In this document: positions 33,407 through 42,142 of the stretch, in pieces
Layout of the letters: every line of letters begins with the position of its first letter
Numbering within the stretch: position 1 is the first letter of the stretch
Assembly: GCA_017555875.1 (NCBI GenBank)
Contig: JAFZFN010000040.1
Location: 1 to 64,000 of the forward strand
Direction: 5' to 3'
Length of the DNA: 64,000 nt
Source: Bacteroidaceae bacterium
GTDB lineage: Bacteria; Bacteroidota; Bacteroidia; Bacteroidales; Bacteroidaceae
The notes under the pieces: model-generated
Told to the model about the DNA's origin: nothing
The model's input: only the letters and a program-made list of their open reading frames with translations
Databases searched by the model: none
Translations under genes and position numbers: made by a program

Positions 33407-34804
33407 ATGAAGAAGTTATTACAAAAGGTAAGCAATTGGCTGCGAAGCAGAGTAACGGCCATCGTGAAGGGTAAAGGTGATGGGGTAAAGGTTAAAAGCT
33501 GCATAGCAGCGGTTAATAGCGACGATATCGCTGGTGAAGGGTTTAGGGATAATGACAAACAAGGTTCATACCCCCTCCCCCTACGGGTACTCCCCCTGTC
33601 TCAGAGGGAGAGTGCAAACATCGCGAGCAGCGGGATAGAAACTTCCAACTCAAAAGAAGACCCTCTCCTACTCCGCATCGAGGAGTTCATCGACGAGCAC
33701 TACCGCGTGCGACTCAACTTGCTATCGCAACAGTATGAAGTGAGTGAGCGCGGCACGGAGCGGTGGACATCGGTGAACGGCACGCTATGCAACCGCATAC
33801 TGATGGAGCTGAACCGCGCGGGCATCATCCTTGCCAAGCCCTATCTGGTGAAGACGGTCATCGAGGGTGGCACGCTCGCCACGCCCTATCATCCCGTACG
33901 CAGTTACTTGGAATCGTTGCCCGAGTGGGACGGCGCAGGACACATCGAAGCCCTCTTCCACCGCGTGACCAACGACGAGCAGCTGCTCCGCTGGCTGCGC
34001 AAGTGGTTCATCGCCATGGTGGCCCAGGTGACTGGTCGCATGGGGACCTATGGCAATAGCGTGTGCCCCATACTCATCAGTAGCGTGCAGGGCTGGGGCA
34101 AGAGCCAGTTTGCCAAACTGCTGATGCCTCCTCAGCTCGGTGGTTTCTTCACCGACACCTTCAACCTACAGCAGGAGGATGGCTGCCTACGCCGCATGAC
34201 GGCCTACATGCTCATCAACGTAGACGAGATCGACCGCTTTAGTGACCGCCGCATGGCGACATTCAAGAATATGGTGCAGCTGGCCGTGGTGTCGATGAAG
34301 CGTGCCTACCACCCGCAGATGGAGGAAAAGGAGCGCATGGCTTCGTTCATCGCCACCAGCAACCGTCGCCACCTGTTGCACGACGAGAGCGGCAGCCGCC
34401 GCTTCATCTGCGTGGAGCTGACTCATGCCATCGATGTGGACACTCCCGTCGACCACGCCCAACTCTATGCCGAGGCACTGGCCGCCCTCGATGCGGGCGA
34501 GCGCTGCTGGTTTGACGAGGCGGAGACGCGCCTACTCGAAACACATAACGCGCCCTTTGCCGTGAGCCAAGGCGTGTGGGCACTGATACGCCGCACGCTC
34601 ACCCTGCGCGACATCCCCAGCAGCAATGAAGAGCGCCTCGCCCACCTGCACTCTGCCGCCGAGGTCTACGACTACCTCTGCCGCCAGTCCCCATCGGCCA
34701 TGGCTGGCATCGAGCGCAGCACCTTCGGCTACTACCTCACAGAGTACGGTGCAACCCAAGTGAGGGTCAACAACAAACGGCTGTATGGAGTGGTTTTTAA
34801 TTGA
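33407..34804 (+). CDS. VapE-like (virulence-associated E / DUF3874) helicase-type ATPase
   Basis: 465 residues. The first 80 residues are low-complexity and include an in-frame palindromic repeat (SYPLPLRVLPLSQRE). From about residue 85 (LRIEEFIDEHYRVRLNLLSQQYEV) comes the VapE core. The P-loop SSVQGWGKSQF lies near residue 230, a Walker B-like MLINVDEIDRF near 270, and FIATSNRRHLLHDESGSRRFICVEL near 315, with an arginine-finger-like stretch. The C-terminal 100 residues match the DUF3874-type winged end. VapE-family proteins initiate replication in phages and satellites such as SaPIs. It ends 64 bases before a strong terminator. Confidence 0.8.
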   Translation: MKKLLQKVSNWLRSRVTAIVKGKGDGVKVKSCIAAVNSDDIAGEGFRDNDKQGSYPLPLRVLPLSQRESANIASSGIETSNSKEDPLLLRIEEFIDEHYRVRLNLLSQQYEVSERGTERWTSVNGTLCNRILMELNRAGIILAKPYLVKTVIEGGTLATPYHPVRSYLESLPEWDGAGHIEALFHRVTNDEQLLRWLRKWFIAMVAQVTGRMGTYGNSVCPILISSVQGWGKSQFAKLLMPPQLGGFFTDTFNLQQEDGCLRRMTAYMLINVDEIDRFSDRRMATFKNMVQLAVVSMKRAYHPQMEEKERMASFIATSNRRHLLHDESGSRRFICVELTHAIDVDTPVDHAQLYAEALAALDAGERCWFDEAETRLLETHNAPFAVSQGVWALIRRTLTLRDIPSSNEERLAHLHSAAEVYDYLCRQSPSAMAGIERSTFGYYLTEYGATQVRVNNKRLYGVVFN

Positions 34805-34867
34805 AAATTGAGAATTGAGAATTGAAAGTTGCGGGTGAGCGAGAGGGCTGGAATATATTAAGATTAC

Positions 34868-34905
34868 AAGGAAGCAGCGGAGCGTTTTTGCTCCGCTGCT
34901 TCCTT
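34868..34905 (+). terminator. Perfect 16-bp hairpin after the VapE-like gene
   Basis: AAGGAAGCAGCGGAGC (34868-34883), loop GTTTTT, then the exact complement (34890-34905). It overlaps the start of the right inverted repeat of the element by 4 bases. There is no long T tract. Confidence 0.65.
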
Positions 34906-34990
34906 GCCAGGCCAAAAATCAAAATCGTTTACTCGGCAAAAGTGATCACGTAATTCTTGTCAGCGACAACATTTCAGCCAAGACTGCTCC

Positions 34991-35506
34991 CTACTCCTTC
35001 AAATAATCTATCGGATTCAGATAAAACGCTTTTTGGTGTCCCAGCGGAGCATCGTCGATGCGCCAAGGATAGGGAATGAGGGTGCCTATGCCATAGTGCA
35101 GGTGGGCGGGTGTGGTAGCGGCATTGCCTGTGTTGCCCACGGTGCCTATCTGTGTGTTGTGACCCACGAGGGCGAGGGGTTTGGTGGTGATCTCGTCGAG
35201 GTGAGCATAGTAGTGGAGTCGCCACTTGGGGCCAAGCACGATGACAAACTTGCCTCCCTTGCCATACTCGGCGGTGAGGAGCACGATGCCTATGGTGGCG
35301 GAGTTGACCCGCGTGCCTCGACGGGCAAACACATCGATGCCCTTGTGCACGATGGAGGTCCCCCACCCCTCGTACCAGAAGGTCTCGTGATTGTAGCTGT
35401 TGCTGTCGGCCCCTACGACGGGCATCTTCAGATTCTGTGGGATGAGCATACCGAGGATTACGATGGCCACGAGAGCCAAGAGTATGCGTGATAGGATTCG
35501 TTTCAT
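34991..35506 (-). CDS. M23-family peptidoglycan endopeptidase, membrane anchored
   Basis: 171 residues from ATG 35506 (MKRILSRILLALVAIVILGM), one N-terminal hydrophobic anchor or signal. The LytM-type zinc motifs are present: HKGIDVF (His54, Asp58), then LHYYAHLDE and HLHYGIG near residue 140. It should cut peptide cross-links in the cell wall from the periplasmic side. The longer frame to 35656 lacks a signal and passes through the promoter, so it is rejected. Single-gene transcript. Confidence 0.85.
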   Translation of the reverse strand: MKRILSRILLALVAIVILGMLIPQNLKMPVVGADSNSYNHETFWYEGWGTSIVHKGIDVFARRGTRVNSATIGIVLLTAEYGKGGKFVIVLGPKWRLHYYAHLDEITTKPLALVGHNTQIGTVGNTGNAATTPAHLHYGIGTLIPYPWRIDDAPLGHQKAFYLNPIDYLKE

Positions 35507-35528
35507 GTTGTTTTCGTTATTTCCACCA

Positions 35529-35536
35529 CAAAAGTA
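35529..35536 (-). promoter_or_regulatory. -7 element of the M23 peptidase gene
   Basis: Minus strand TACTTTTG, 23 bases before ATG 35506; it supports that start. Confidence 0.55.
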
Positions 35537-35550
35537 CTGCAACAAAACAA

Positions 35551-35607
35551 TACAGCCAAGCATTTCGTGCTCGGCTGTATGAAATGGTGGGGTTGGTGTA
35601 TGAAATG
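35551..35607. repeat. Dispersed hairpin repeat, copy A
   Basis: 57 bases starting TACAGCCAAGCATTTCGTGC and continuing through CGGCTGTATGAAATGG to a second TGTATGAAATG. CAGCCaAGCA and TGCTcGGCTG form a stem. Close copies lie at 37279-37335 and 41683-41739. Confidence 0.75.
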
Positions 35608-35631
35608 CATCCTTGAGTGCCAGAAAACAGT

Positions 35632-36810
35632 TCAATACACAAATCCAAACATCCACAAGGGGATGGAGTTTTGATACACATATTCTACATCGTCTTTGAC
35701 AACGAAACCTTTATCTATGGGAAGAGTGGATAATTGCTTCTTCCCCTTGTTCTTTCCACCAATCTCGAAAGTCAGGCCATCGACCTCAAAATCTGAAACA
35801 GCAGACGAAGAGATGAAATGTCCAACACGCAGCCACGCGAAGAAGATAGTCTCACGGATAGTGCCGATATCGGGAGTCTTTTCTGATAGCACATACGCTT
35901 CATTGGGATTGTTCAAGTAGATCTTTTCTATCTTCTCCAGCAACTTCACGCCTGTGGCCTTCTCGCGGAGCACACCTATAAGACCTGCCTTCTCAAGGTA
36001 GAGCATATATTGAGGCAAGGTGTTTCTTGATATATCCAAGTCGCGCTCCAGCTTGGAGTAGTTAGGTTTGAAGGGTACGCTTTGCGCCAACACATAGAGG
36101 AGTTTCTTGAGCTTCTGGGCCGAAGCCACCTCTATCTCAGCAAACTTTGGGATGTCATCTTCTACGATCTGCTTGATGACACCATTCAGACGCATGGAAT
36201 AGTTGCCCTCACGGAAAAAGGGATAGTATCCTTCGCGCAGATACTGAGCAAACAAGGGTAATGGCCGTTCTTGAGTATAAGGAAAATCGACCTTGCCTGC
36301 CACTATCTCCTCCAAGGTGTAGCGAGGGAGGTTCCAGCCCTGCGAGATGTTGAGATATTCGCGGAAGCTTAATCCCGGAAGCACATATTCCAGTTTTCGA
36401 CGGCTGAGGTCAGCTCCTCCCTTTTCCAAATCTAAAATAGAGGAGCCACTATATACCACATGCAGGTCGGGCATCTTGTCGTATATGTTCTTTATCTCCG
36501 TGGACCAACCTTTGTATTTGTGAATTTCATCAATATAAAGATGTTTGCCCCCTTGCAACATAAACTGATGGGCAAGCTCTTCGAGCCGATGTGTGGTGAA
36601 ATAGAAATCATCGGCCGTCACATACAAGGTTTGCGGTGTATTGTCGTACAAACGGATGTGCTGGAGCAGCATCGTAGTCTTGCCCGTACCACGAGCTCCC
36701 AAGATAGCTATCAAACGACTGTTCCAGTCTATCTCCTGATGTTTATCACGGACATAACTCGTATCTACTCTGCTGATCAGCTCACGGGCTGTCGCAAATA
36801 AGTTTTCCAT
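35632..36810 (-). CDS. AAA-type ATPase of the DUF4143 family
   Basis: 392 residues. Walker A is GARGTGKTT at 38-46 and Walker B-like KHLYIDEIHKYKGW near 88-101, followed by HVVYSGSSILDLEKGGADLSRR, typical of AAA_14. The C-terminal part carries the DUF4143 region, ending in FEIGGKNKGKKQL and DKGFVVKDDVEY, the PD-(D/E)XK-like end of the family. These single-gene ATPases are very common in Bacteroidetes accessory DNA, and their function is unknown. Start at 36810 with a -7 box (TACATTTG) at 36842-36835. Confidence 0.85.
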   Translation of the reverse strand: MENLFATARELISRVDTSYVRDKHQEIDWNSRLIAILGARGTGKTTMLLQHIRLYDNTPQTLYVTADDFYFTTHRLEELAHQFMLQGGKHLYIDEIHKYKGWSTEIKNIYDKMPDLHVVYSGSSILDLEKGGADLSRRKLEYVLPGLSFREYLNISQGWNLPRYTLEEIVAGKVDFPYTQERPLPLFAQYLREGYYPFFREGNYSMRLNGVIKQIVEDDIPKFAEIEVASAQKLKKLLYVLAQSVPFKPNYSKLERDLDISRNTLPQYMLYLEKAGLIGVLREKATGVKLLEKIEKIYLNNPNEAYVLSEKTPDIGTIRETIFFAWLRVGHFISSSAVSDFEVDGLTFEIGGKNKGKKQLSTLPIDKGFVVKDDVEYVYQNSIPLWMFGFVY

Positions 36811-37171
36811 ATCTCATATAGTTGAAATTCATCGCAAATGTACGAAGAAAGAACAAATTGCACAATCAAAAGTGCAATTATTTGCAAAAGTTGCACGTTC
36901 AACCATGCAGAAACTGTTATTTTCTGCACAATCAAGCATGCAATTTTACACCAAGAGCGACAAACTCCACATCGAGCACCCACTTGAAGTGCGGTTTGTG
37001 TTAAGGATAAACGCTTTATTATTTATGGTCATTCACGGGTTCTATTTATGAATATTTATGTCAACTAAATAGCATTAGGATTATTTTTGAACATAAACAC
37101 CCATAAGCCCATAAATTTCCGTGAATAGTTGCAGTCTCCGCCAGTCGAAGGATTCGTCTGCACTTCTTTCA
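36811..37171. other. AT-rich regulatory region with inverted repeats
   Basis: It holds TACATTTG at 36842-36835 (minus), TTGCAC (36858-36863) with GTGCAA (36872-36877), and a weak long inverted pair: ATTCACGGG near 37031 with CCGTGAAT near 37122, enclosing TTTATG/CATAAA words. No gene is seen. Confidence 0.5.
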
Positions 37172-37336
37172 CATTGCAAAGATGGTGAAAACGAACGCAA
37201 AGCCAATTTATTGGCATTTGTTCAATGAGTGCAGCCTATCTTCGCTTTCCCAAATGCAAAGTTCATTAAAAATCCCCATACAGCCAAGCATTTCCTGCTC
37301 GGCTGTATGAAATGGTGGGGTTGGTGTATGAAATGG
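37172..37336. repeat. Dispersed intergenic repeat, copy B (long form)
   Basis: About 165 bases, matching 41576-41739 with moderate divergence: GCAAAGATGGTG, ATTTATTGG, GTGCAGCCTATCTTCGCTT, GCAAAGTTCATTAAAAATCC, and then the hairpin part shared with copy A (35551). Confidence 0.75.
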
Positions 37337-37416
37337 TCGGCGAAGAGAGGATTATATTCTAAACGATTATAAACAACAAATTCCTAATTTCTTTCTTTTA
37401 CAATCGATAAAATTAC

Positions 37417-37424
37417 TACCTTTG
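37417..37424 (+). promoter_or_regulatory. -7 element of the gene at 37536
   Basis: TACCTTTG in an AT-rich stretch, about 110 bases before the start codon. Confidence 0.5.
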
Positions 37425-37535
37425 TCATTATTATCAATATACGATACACAAGGAAAAACTTTGTCGGTTTAAAAGAGACCGAATATCCAACGCATAGGAG
37501 AAAGAAAGGGTGCACATTCTAAAACTTTTACATTT

Positions 37536-38174
37536 ATGACAATAGGAAAATTTTTCGACGACTTCAAGGCTCTTGGTTTCACTCAGGAGGAAATCAACGA
37601 AGCGAATGAACGAATGGTCAAACGCGCGTTCTTCAGCACGGGTAAAATCTATGGTGGTCCCAAAGATACAGAGGGCGGAAAGTGGGAAGCCAAAAAGACC
37701 GCGTATGTGGTCTTTAAAGACTTGTCTACCGAAAAACCGGTGTTCTTGGATGACGACAAGATTACGGCTCTTGTAGCTTCTGTTGGTGCGCCATTAGAGC
37801 AAGGTAAATCCTACGAAGTAAATGGCAAGACGCTCATACTTAAAACAAAAACTCTTGTTTGGCGACCTACTTATATCATCAGCGATAATATCAAGGATGC
37901 TTTAAGCAAGTCGTTCTTGCTGAATACAAGTACGACCGATGCAAACAACAACGTCGTGAAATATCAAAGTGATGTTCACGAATGGGCAAACGCTCACATC
38001 GTGGATAGGGTACTTGACCGCGAGTGGTCAAAAGACCTTGCAAATCTGCTCAACGAGCGAGGATTGGTGTTCACTGAAGTAAAATTTCCTCGTAGACTAA
38101 ACGATGGAACAGGGACTTTCACCGCGAAAGTACTAAATCCTTTCTTTGCTGATACCTACACGGATGAGTTATAG
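37536..38174 (+). CDS. Hypothetical protein
   Basis: 212 residues, no signal peptide or membrane helix. The first part, MTIGKFFDDFKALGFTQEEINEANERMVKRAFFSTGKIYGG, is helical. The middle is mixed (TKTLVWRPTYIISDNIKDALSKSF), and the end has DREWSKDLANLLNERGLVFTEVKF. I do not recognise it. AT-rich like its neighbour, the BspA-like gene, from which it is separated by 74 bases on the same strand. Confidence 0.65.
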   Translation: MTIGKFFDDFKALGFTQEEINEANERMVKRAFFSTGKIYGGPKDTEGGKWEAKKTAYVVFKDLSTEKPVFLDDDKITALVASVGAPLEQGKSYEVNGKTLILKTKTLVWRPTYIISDNIKDALSKSFLLNTSTTDANNNVVKYQSDVHEWANAHIVDRVLDREWSKDLANLLNERGLVFTEVKFPRRLNDGTGTFTAKVLNPFFADTYTDEL

Positions 38175-38248
38175 TATAGGCCATAATTTTTTACCTATCT
38201 ACATTAATACCGCAATCTCACAAAAACCTACACCATAAACATAGGAGT

Positions 38249-39664
38249 ATGATATTAGAGACTGAGTTAGACGGATTGCTCTATTCGCTTGATACCGATG
38301 AGCAGGAGGCAACGGTGAAGAAATGTGTGGACAGAGAGCGCACAGGAGAGGTTGTTATTCCCGAGTCGTTCTTTTATGAGGGGATTGTTTATCGGGTGAC
38401 GAAGATTGGTAAACAGGCTTTCTGTGGTTGCACTGACATTCAAAGCATTATCGTCCCTGAGAGTGTAACAATCATCGGGTCTTGGGCTTTCTGTGGTTGC
38501 ATCAGCCTAACCTCCATCACTATGCCTAAGGGCATCACGAATATTGAGTACGAGACATTCTATAACTGTTGTAATCTTACCTCTATAATCATTCCTGAGG
38601 GCGTGAAGAGTATAAAAAAGAATGCATTCCGTGATTGCAGCAAAATCATATCCGTCACAATCCCTAAAACTACAACAAGTATTGGAGACTGTGCATTCTA
38701 CAATTGCATCAACCTTACTGCTATTAATATTCCAGAGAGCGTAACGAGTATTGGCGACCTAGCTTTCTTTAATTGCAGCAGCCTCATATCGATTATTATA
38801 GATAAAGAAAACTTCTCGTATGATTCACGTAATGATTGCAATGCTATCATAGAGACGACAAGCAACACCATGATTCTGGGTTGTTCAAATACCATCATTC
38901 CCGAGGATATTACGACTATTGGAAAGTATGCTTTTTCTAATTGTAGAAGACTTACCTCCATCGTAGTCCCCGAAAGTGTAACAAGCATTGGGAATGGTGC
39001 TTTTTATTGTTGTTATAATCTCAAAACCATTAGAATACCCGAAGGTATTACAATCATTGGAGAGCATGTTTTTTCTAATTGTAGCAGCCTAACTAGCATC
39101 AGTTTACCCGAGAGTGTCACAAGTATTGAATACTGCGCTTTTTCACACTGTAATAGCCTCACAGACATTAATATCCCCGAGAACGTTAAAAGTATCGGAG
39201 ATAGCGTTTTCAACGGATGTTGTAACCTCACATTCATAACTATTCCCAATGGTGTAACCCAAATTGGGCACTATGTTTTTTATGGTTGCAGAAGCCTCAG
39301 TTTCATCAATATTCCCAAAAGATTGACAAGTATTGGAAAGTCAGCTTTCCGTGGCACTTGTCTCACTTATGTCATTATCCCCAAGAATGTAAAAAGCATT
39401 GAATCCTGGGCTTTCGATAATTGTAGGAACCTTAAGCAACTTACTATACTTGGTGCCACTACCATTGAGATAGGAGCCTTTGCTCAAATTACGCCATGCG
39501 CCGATGTATACTGTTATTCCGAAGAGGTACCACCAACTCATGAAGACGCTTTCGGACACTGTGGACTTTACTCCTCCACCCTACACGTTCCCGAGAGTGC
39601 TATCGATGCATACAAAAACACTGAACCTTGGAGTGAGTTCGGTACGATTGTGGCGATTAAGTGA
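38249..39664 (+). CDS. BspA-like leucine-rich-repeat protein without signal peptide
   Basis: 471 residues. After about 45 residues it consists of about sixteen 23-residue repeats of the LRR_5 (BspA/TpLRR) kind: ITIPKxVTSIGxxAFYNCxxLTS. One repeat is interrupted near residue 190 (IIDKENFSYDSRNDCNAIIE), which is common in this family. The end (HVPESAIDAYKNTEPWSEFGTIVAIK) is the usual BspA cap. BspA proteins mediate adhesion and are normally secreted, but this one starts MILETELDGLLYSLDTDEQ with no signal, suggesting a cytoplasmic or non-classical location. Confidence 0.9.
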   Translation: MILETELDGLLYSLDTDEQEATVKKCVDRERTGEVVIPESFFYEGIVYRVTKIGKQAFCGCTDIQSIIVPESVTIIGSWAFCGCISLTSITMPKGITNIEYETFYNCCNLTSIIIPEGVKSIKKNAFRDCSKIISVTIPKTTTSIGDCAFYNCINLTAINIPESVTSIGDLAFFNCSSLISIIIDKENFSYDSRNDCNAIIETTSNTMILGCSNTIIPEDITTIGKYAFSNCRRLTSIVVPESVTSIGNGAFYCCYNLKTIRIPEGITIIGEHVFSNCSSLTSISLPESVTSIEYCAFSHCNSLTDINIPENVKSIGDSVFNGCCNLTFITIPNGVTQIGHYVFYGCRSLSFINIPKRLTSIGKSAFRGTCLTYVIIPKNVKSIESWAFDNCRNLKQLTILGATTIEIGAFAQITPCADVYCYSEEVPPTHEDAFGHCGLYSSTLHVPESAIDAYKNTEPWSEFGTIVAIK

Positions 39665-39865
39665 GCGTCAAGGGGGATTTCCCCAGTTTGAAGAGTCTCA
39701 TGTTTGCTTACTTTTCATCATAGCACACCAACTTATAAGGATGTAAGATGCCAACCTTTTCGAGTTCATAGAAGAGTTGCCACTCAACAACGATAACGAA
39801 AACGATAACGAAAAGACAATGCCACCTTTACCGCAAAGACCGATAGACTACATTGTTGCTTCGTT

Positions 39866-40459
39866 TCATTCTATATATATCCAATTCGTCTGCTTGTGTT
39901 GGGTGAAGATGGCCGGGGCGAACAGGGGAATGGTGATAGGTCCCTGCTTGATGTAGCCGTAACCATATTCGCCCATATCGAGATAGGTGGCATTGGTGCA
40001 TTGCTTGCTACACTCAAGGGCAAAGCGGGTGAGCGTCATCGGGTAGTTGGACTCCAGAATGAAGGCTCCCTTGGCATCCTTACACAAGGCACGACGCATG
40101 GATTTGTCTTGGCTCTTGAACTTCATGGCTCGCGAGTTGTACACCAATGCGAGTTGCTGAAAGCCGTTGTCGCTCACCCACCGAGGACTGATGTAGAAGA
40201 TGTTGCCATTGAGCGATACCTTCATCTTGTACACCTCCTTCTGATGGGTCTTGCCACCGAGTCGGTAGGCGCCCGCCACCTTGCCTTCCTCGGTCGTGAA
40301 GGCTGCGGGGATACACATCTTGGCATCCTTGGGGCGTACGTTAGTCCAGCGCAGCTCTCCCTCGGGCAGGTCATAGCGCGTCACATGCTTACTTATCTGT
40401 GAATAGGTCATAGTGAAGCCTACACAGAGAAGGGTCAATATAAGTATGATTCGTTTCAT
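39866..40459 (-). CDS. Exported NAGPA-like protein
   Basis: 197 residues from ATG 40459 with signal peptide MKRIILILTLLCVGFTMTYSQ. The mature part has LVYNSRAMKFKS, MRRALCKDAKGAFILESN, FALECSKQCTNATYLDMGEYGYGY and, at the end, QTNWIYIE. This is the same order as phosphodiester glycosidase (NAGPA/DUF2233) domains, with YLDMG in place of the usual LDGG. It is a paralogue of the lipoprotein at 24889. It overlaps the end of the upstream membrane-protein gene by 4 bases (ATGA). Confidence 0.65.
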   Translation of the reverse strand: MKRIILILTLLCVGFTMTYSQISKHVTRYDLPEGELRWTNVRPKDAKMCIPAAFTTEEGKVAGAYRLGGKTHQKEVYKMKVSLNGNIFYISPRWVSDNGFQQLALVYNSRAMKFKSQDKSMRRALCKDAKGAFILESNYPMTLTRFALECSKQCTNATYLDMGEYGYGYIKQGPITIPLFAPAIFTQHKQTNWIYIE

Positions 40460-41004
40460 TGTTGTTGTCTTTTGTTCTTTATTATTCGTTTCACAACGCC
40501 AACCACTACAAGCACCACTCCCCAGAGAAGCATTAGGTAAGCGCACAAGAGAATGGCTACGAAGAGGAAGATACCCTCCGACTCGTCCACCGTATAGGTC
40601 AGGTAGGCGTAATCATGGTGTATCTCACAATCGATAGCATAGAGTTCATCTACCCCACCCTCTGCTGTATATCGGTAATATCCTTCCTCGGCATTCTTCA
40701 GCCAATGCTGGCTATCGTTATGGCAGCGTTGATCCAACTTCTTGATGCTCTCCTCGGACAAGGCATCGCCAAACTGAACGAGATGCGTATACACATCCCA
40801 GCGCGACGAGCCACGGTCTAAGTTGTCCTCCGACTCTACCTCTACAATCTCGGGCAGGTCTACCTTCACTATGCGCTCTATGGCATAGGGGTCGCGTGCC
40901 AGGTCGTGATGCGAGGGTATCACCATAACAGCAGCTACGGCTGCTATGGCCGCTGCAACTAGCACTACACATGCCCACAAATAAATCTTCGATGCTTTCT
41001 TCAT
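40456..41004 (-). CDS. Two-helix membrane protein
   Basis: 182 residues: an N-terminal hydrophobic segment (LWACVVLVAAAIAAVAAVMVI), an acidic external domain with WDVYTHLVQFGDALSEESIKKLDQRC, then a second helix (IFLFVAILLCAYLMLLWGVVLVVVGVV) and a basic tail. No recognised family. It is translationally coupled to the NAGPA-like gene downstream and may help place or regulate it. Confidence 0.65.
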   Translation of the reverse strand: MKKASKIYLWACVVLVAAAIAAVAAVMVIPSHHDLARDPYAIERIVKVDLPEIVEVESEDNLDRGSSRWDVYTHLVQFGDALSEESIKKLDQRCHNDSQHWLKNAEEGYYRYTAEGGVDELYAIDCEIHHDYAYLTYTVDESEGIFLFVAILLCAYLMLLWGVVLVVVGVVKRIIKNKRQQQ

Positions 41005-41049
41005 TATTTTCTATTTTGAGCGGGACAACATCTATATTATTACCTTATT

Positions 41050-41544
41050 TTATGCATACTTCTTTATCAACCTCTTCGCCCCCCAATTCAGAAACAACAC
41101 CAACAAGTAGAGCACTACGAAGAGGATGAGGTTCACGATATAATACTCCGTCCATCCTTCCGTGTAGTAGGGCAATGTGTCGGGGATATTAAGATGTGTG
41201 CCCAATGCCAGGAGGTCATCCTTGCAGAGCGTAAAGGCTGCATCACAGCTCATTCCACCATATCTATTATATAGGAATGCACCCAGCCACACAAAGGGGA
41301 GATTATAGATCACTGTCAGCGCCAACACCACCCATCTACGCCTTGTCACCTCCTGAAACAGCATCCTTGCTGCTACAGAAACAACAGAGAGAGCCGACAA
41401 CATCAGCACTACATACTGCAAATACAGATTGAAGTACACGCAAGCCTCCGTGTAGGTCCATCCCAACCACTTTGCCAATAATTCAAGAAATCCACAGCAC
41501 GCGTAAAAGACGAGTGCAATGATGTAGAAGAACCAATTTGCCAT
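41050..41544 (-). CDS. Small membrane protein
   Basis: 164 residues with four hydrophobic segments (residues about 5-22, 38-60, 70-92, 135-152) and a soluble loop between the last two with DDLLALGTHLNIPDTLP. No recognised family. It is driven by the -7 box TATCTTTG inside repeat copy C (41588-41581), 37 bases upstream, so the repeat supplies its promoter. Confidence 0.65.
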   Translation of the reverse strand: MANWFFYIIALVFYACCGFLELLAKWLGWTYTEACVYFNLYLQYVVLMLSALSVVSVAARMLFQEVTRRRWVVLALTVIYNLPFVWLGAFLYNRYGGMSCDAAFTLCKDDLLALGTHLNIPDTLPYYTEGWTEYYIVNLILFVVLYLLVLFLNWGAKRLIKKYA

Positions 41545-41575
41545 AGTAGTTCTTTAATAACATATTCAAAGTTTC

Positions 41576-41739
41576 ACATGCAAAGATAGTGCAAACGAGC
41601 TCAAATCCGATTTATCGGTATTAGTTCAGTGAGTGCAGCCTATCTTCGCTTCTTCAGGTGCAAAGTTCATTAAAAATCCCCATACAGCCAAGCATTTCCT
41701 ACTCGGCTGTATGAAATGGTAGGATTGGTGTATGAAAAG
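41576..41739. repeat. Dispersed intergenic repeat, copy C (long form)
   Basis: Matches 37172-37336 throughout, including GTGCAGCCTATCTTCGCTT and the hairpin TACAGCCAAGCA. It carries TATCTTTG (minus strand 41588-41581) that can act as the promoter of the gene at 41544. Confidence 0.75.
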
Positions 41740-41834
41740 ATCTCTTGAAACACCATATGTACATGGATACGCAAAACAGAGGATATATGATTCCTCTGAT
41801 GCTGGCATCAATGAGTAGGAGACAATATAGGGAT

Positions 41835-41861
41835 AAAAAAAAGACCGCTTGTAGCGGTCTT
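41835..41861 (-). terminator. Terminator after tRNA-Arg
   Basis: AAGACCGC-loop-GCGGTCTT stem followed on the minus strand by a run of T, starting 10 bases past the tRNA 3' end. Confidence 0.85.
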
Positions 41862-41871
41862 CTGCTTTGAG

Positions 41872-41945
41872 TGACTCCAATAGGATTCAAACCTATAACC
41901 TTTTGATCCGTAGTCAAATGCTCTATTCAGTTGAGCTATGGAGCC
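41872..41945 (-). tRNA. tRNA-Arg (anticodon ACG)
   Basis: 74 bases. The acceptor stem GGCTCCA pairs with TGGAGTC (one G-T wobble). The D arm is AGCTCAACTGAATAGAGC. The anticodon stem TTTGA/TCAAA holds the loop CTACGGA with ACG at 34-36. The T arm is ATAGG-TTTGAAT-CCTAT. CCA is not encoded, as usual in this phylum. ACG is read as inosine-CG for CGN codons. Confidence 0.93.
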
Positions 41946-41967
41946 GTGTTGTTTCTCAATTGCGATG

Positions 41968-41998
41968 CAAAGGTATAGCGTTTTTTTGATTCCTCAAA
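41968..41998 (-). promoter_or_regulatory. Promoter of tRNA-Arg
   Basis: Minus strand TTTG (41998-41995), 19-base spacer, TACCTTTG (41975-41968), about 23 bases before the tRNA. Confidence 0.8.
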
Positions 41999-42142
41999 AT
42001 GTTTCTACGTTTTTTTTCAAAAAAAATGCATTTTTCTCGTTTTTTACCCATTTTTTGGCTTTCCACCACGAAATCTCATCGATTTTGACCTATTTTCTCA
42101 CCACTTGGTGTACACTAAAGAAGAACACCCCACCCCACACAC

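Larger units (their letters stand above)
32019..34934. mobile_element. Putative element bounded by 33-bp inverted repeats
   Basis: The left end 32019-32051 (GAGTAAACGATTTT then TATTTTTGGCCTGGCAAGG) matches the reverse complement of 34902-34934 at 32 of 33 positions. The unit holds an HU-like gene (minus) and a VapE-like helicase gene (plus), divergent around a structured regulatory region. No transposase or integrase is inside, so movement, if any, would need help from elsewhere. The right repeat abuts a strong hairpin. I did not find flanking target duplications. Confidence 0.55.

Noticed and set aside
41872..41945. tRNA-Arg as an island attachment site
   Set aside because: No integrase gene and no direct repeat of the tRNA 3' end seen nearby.
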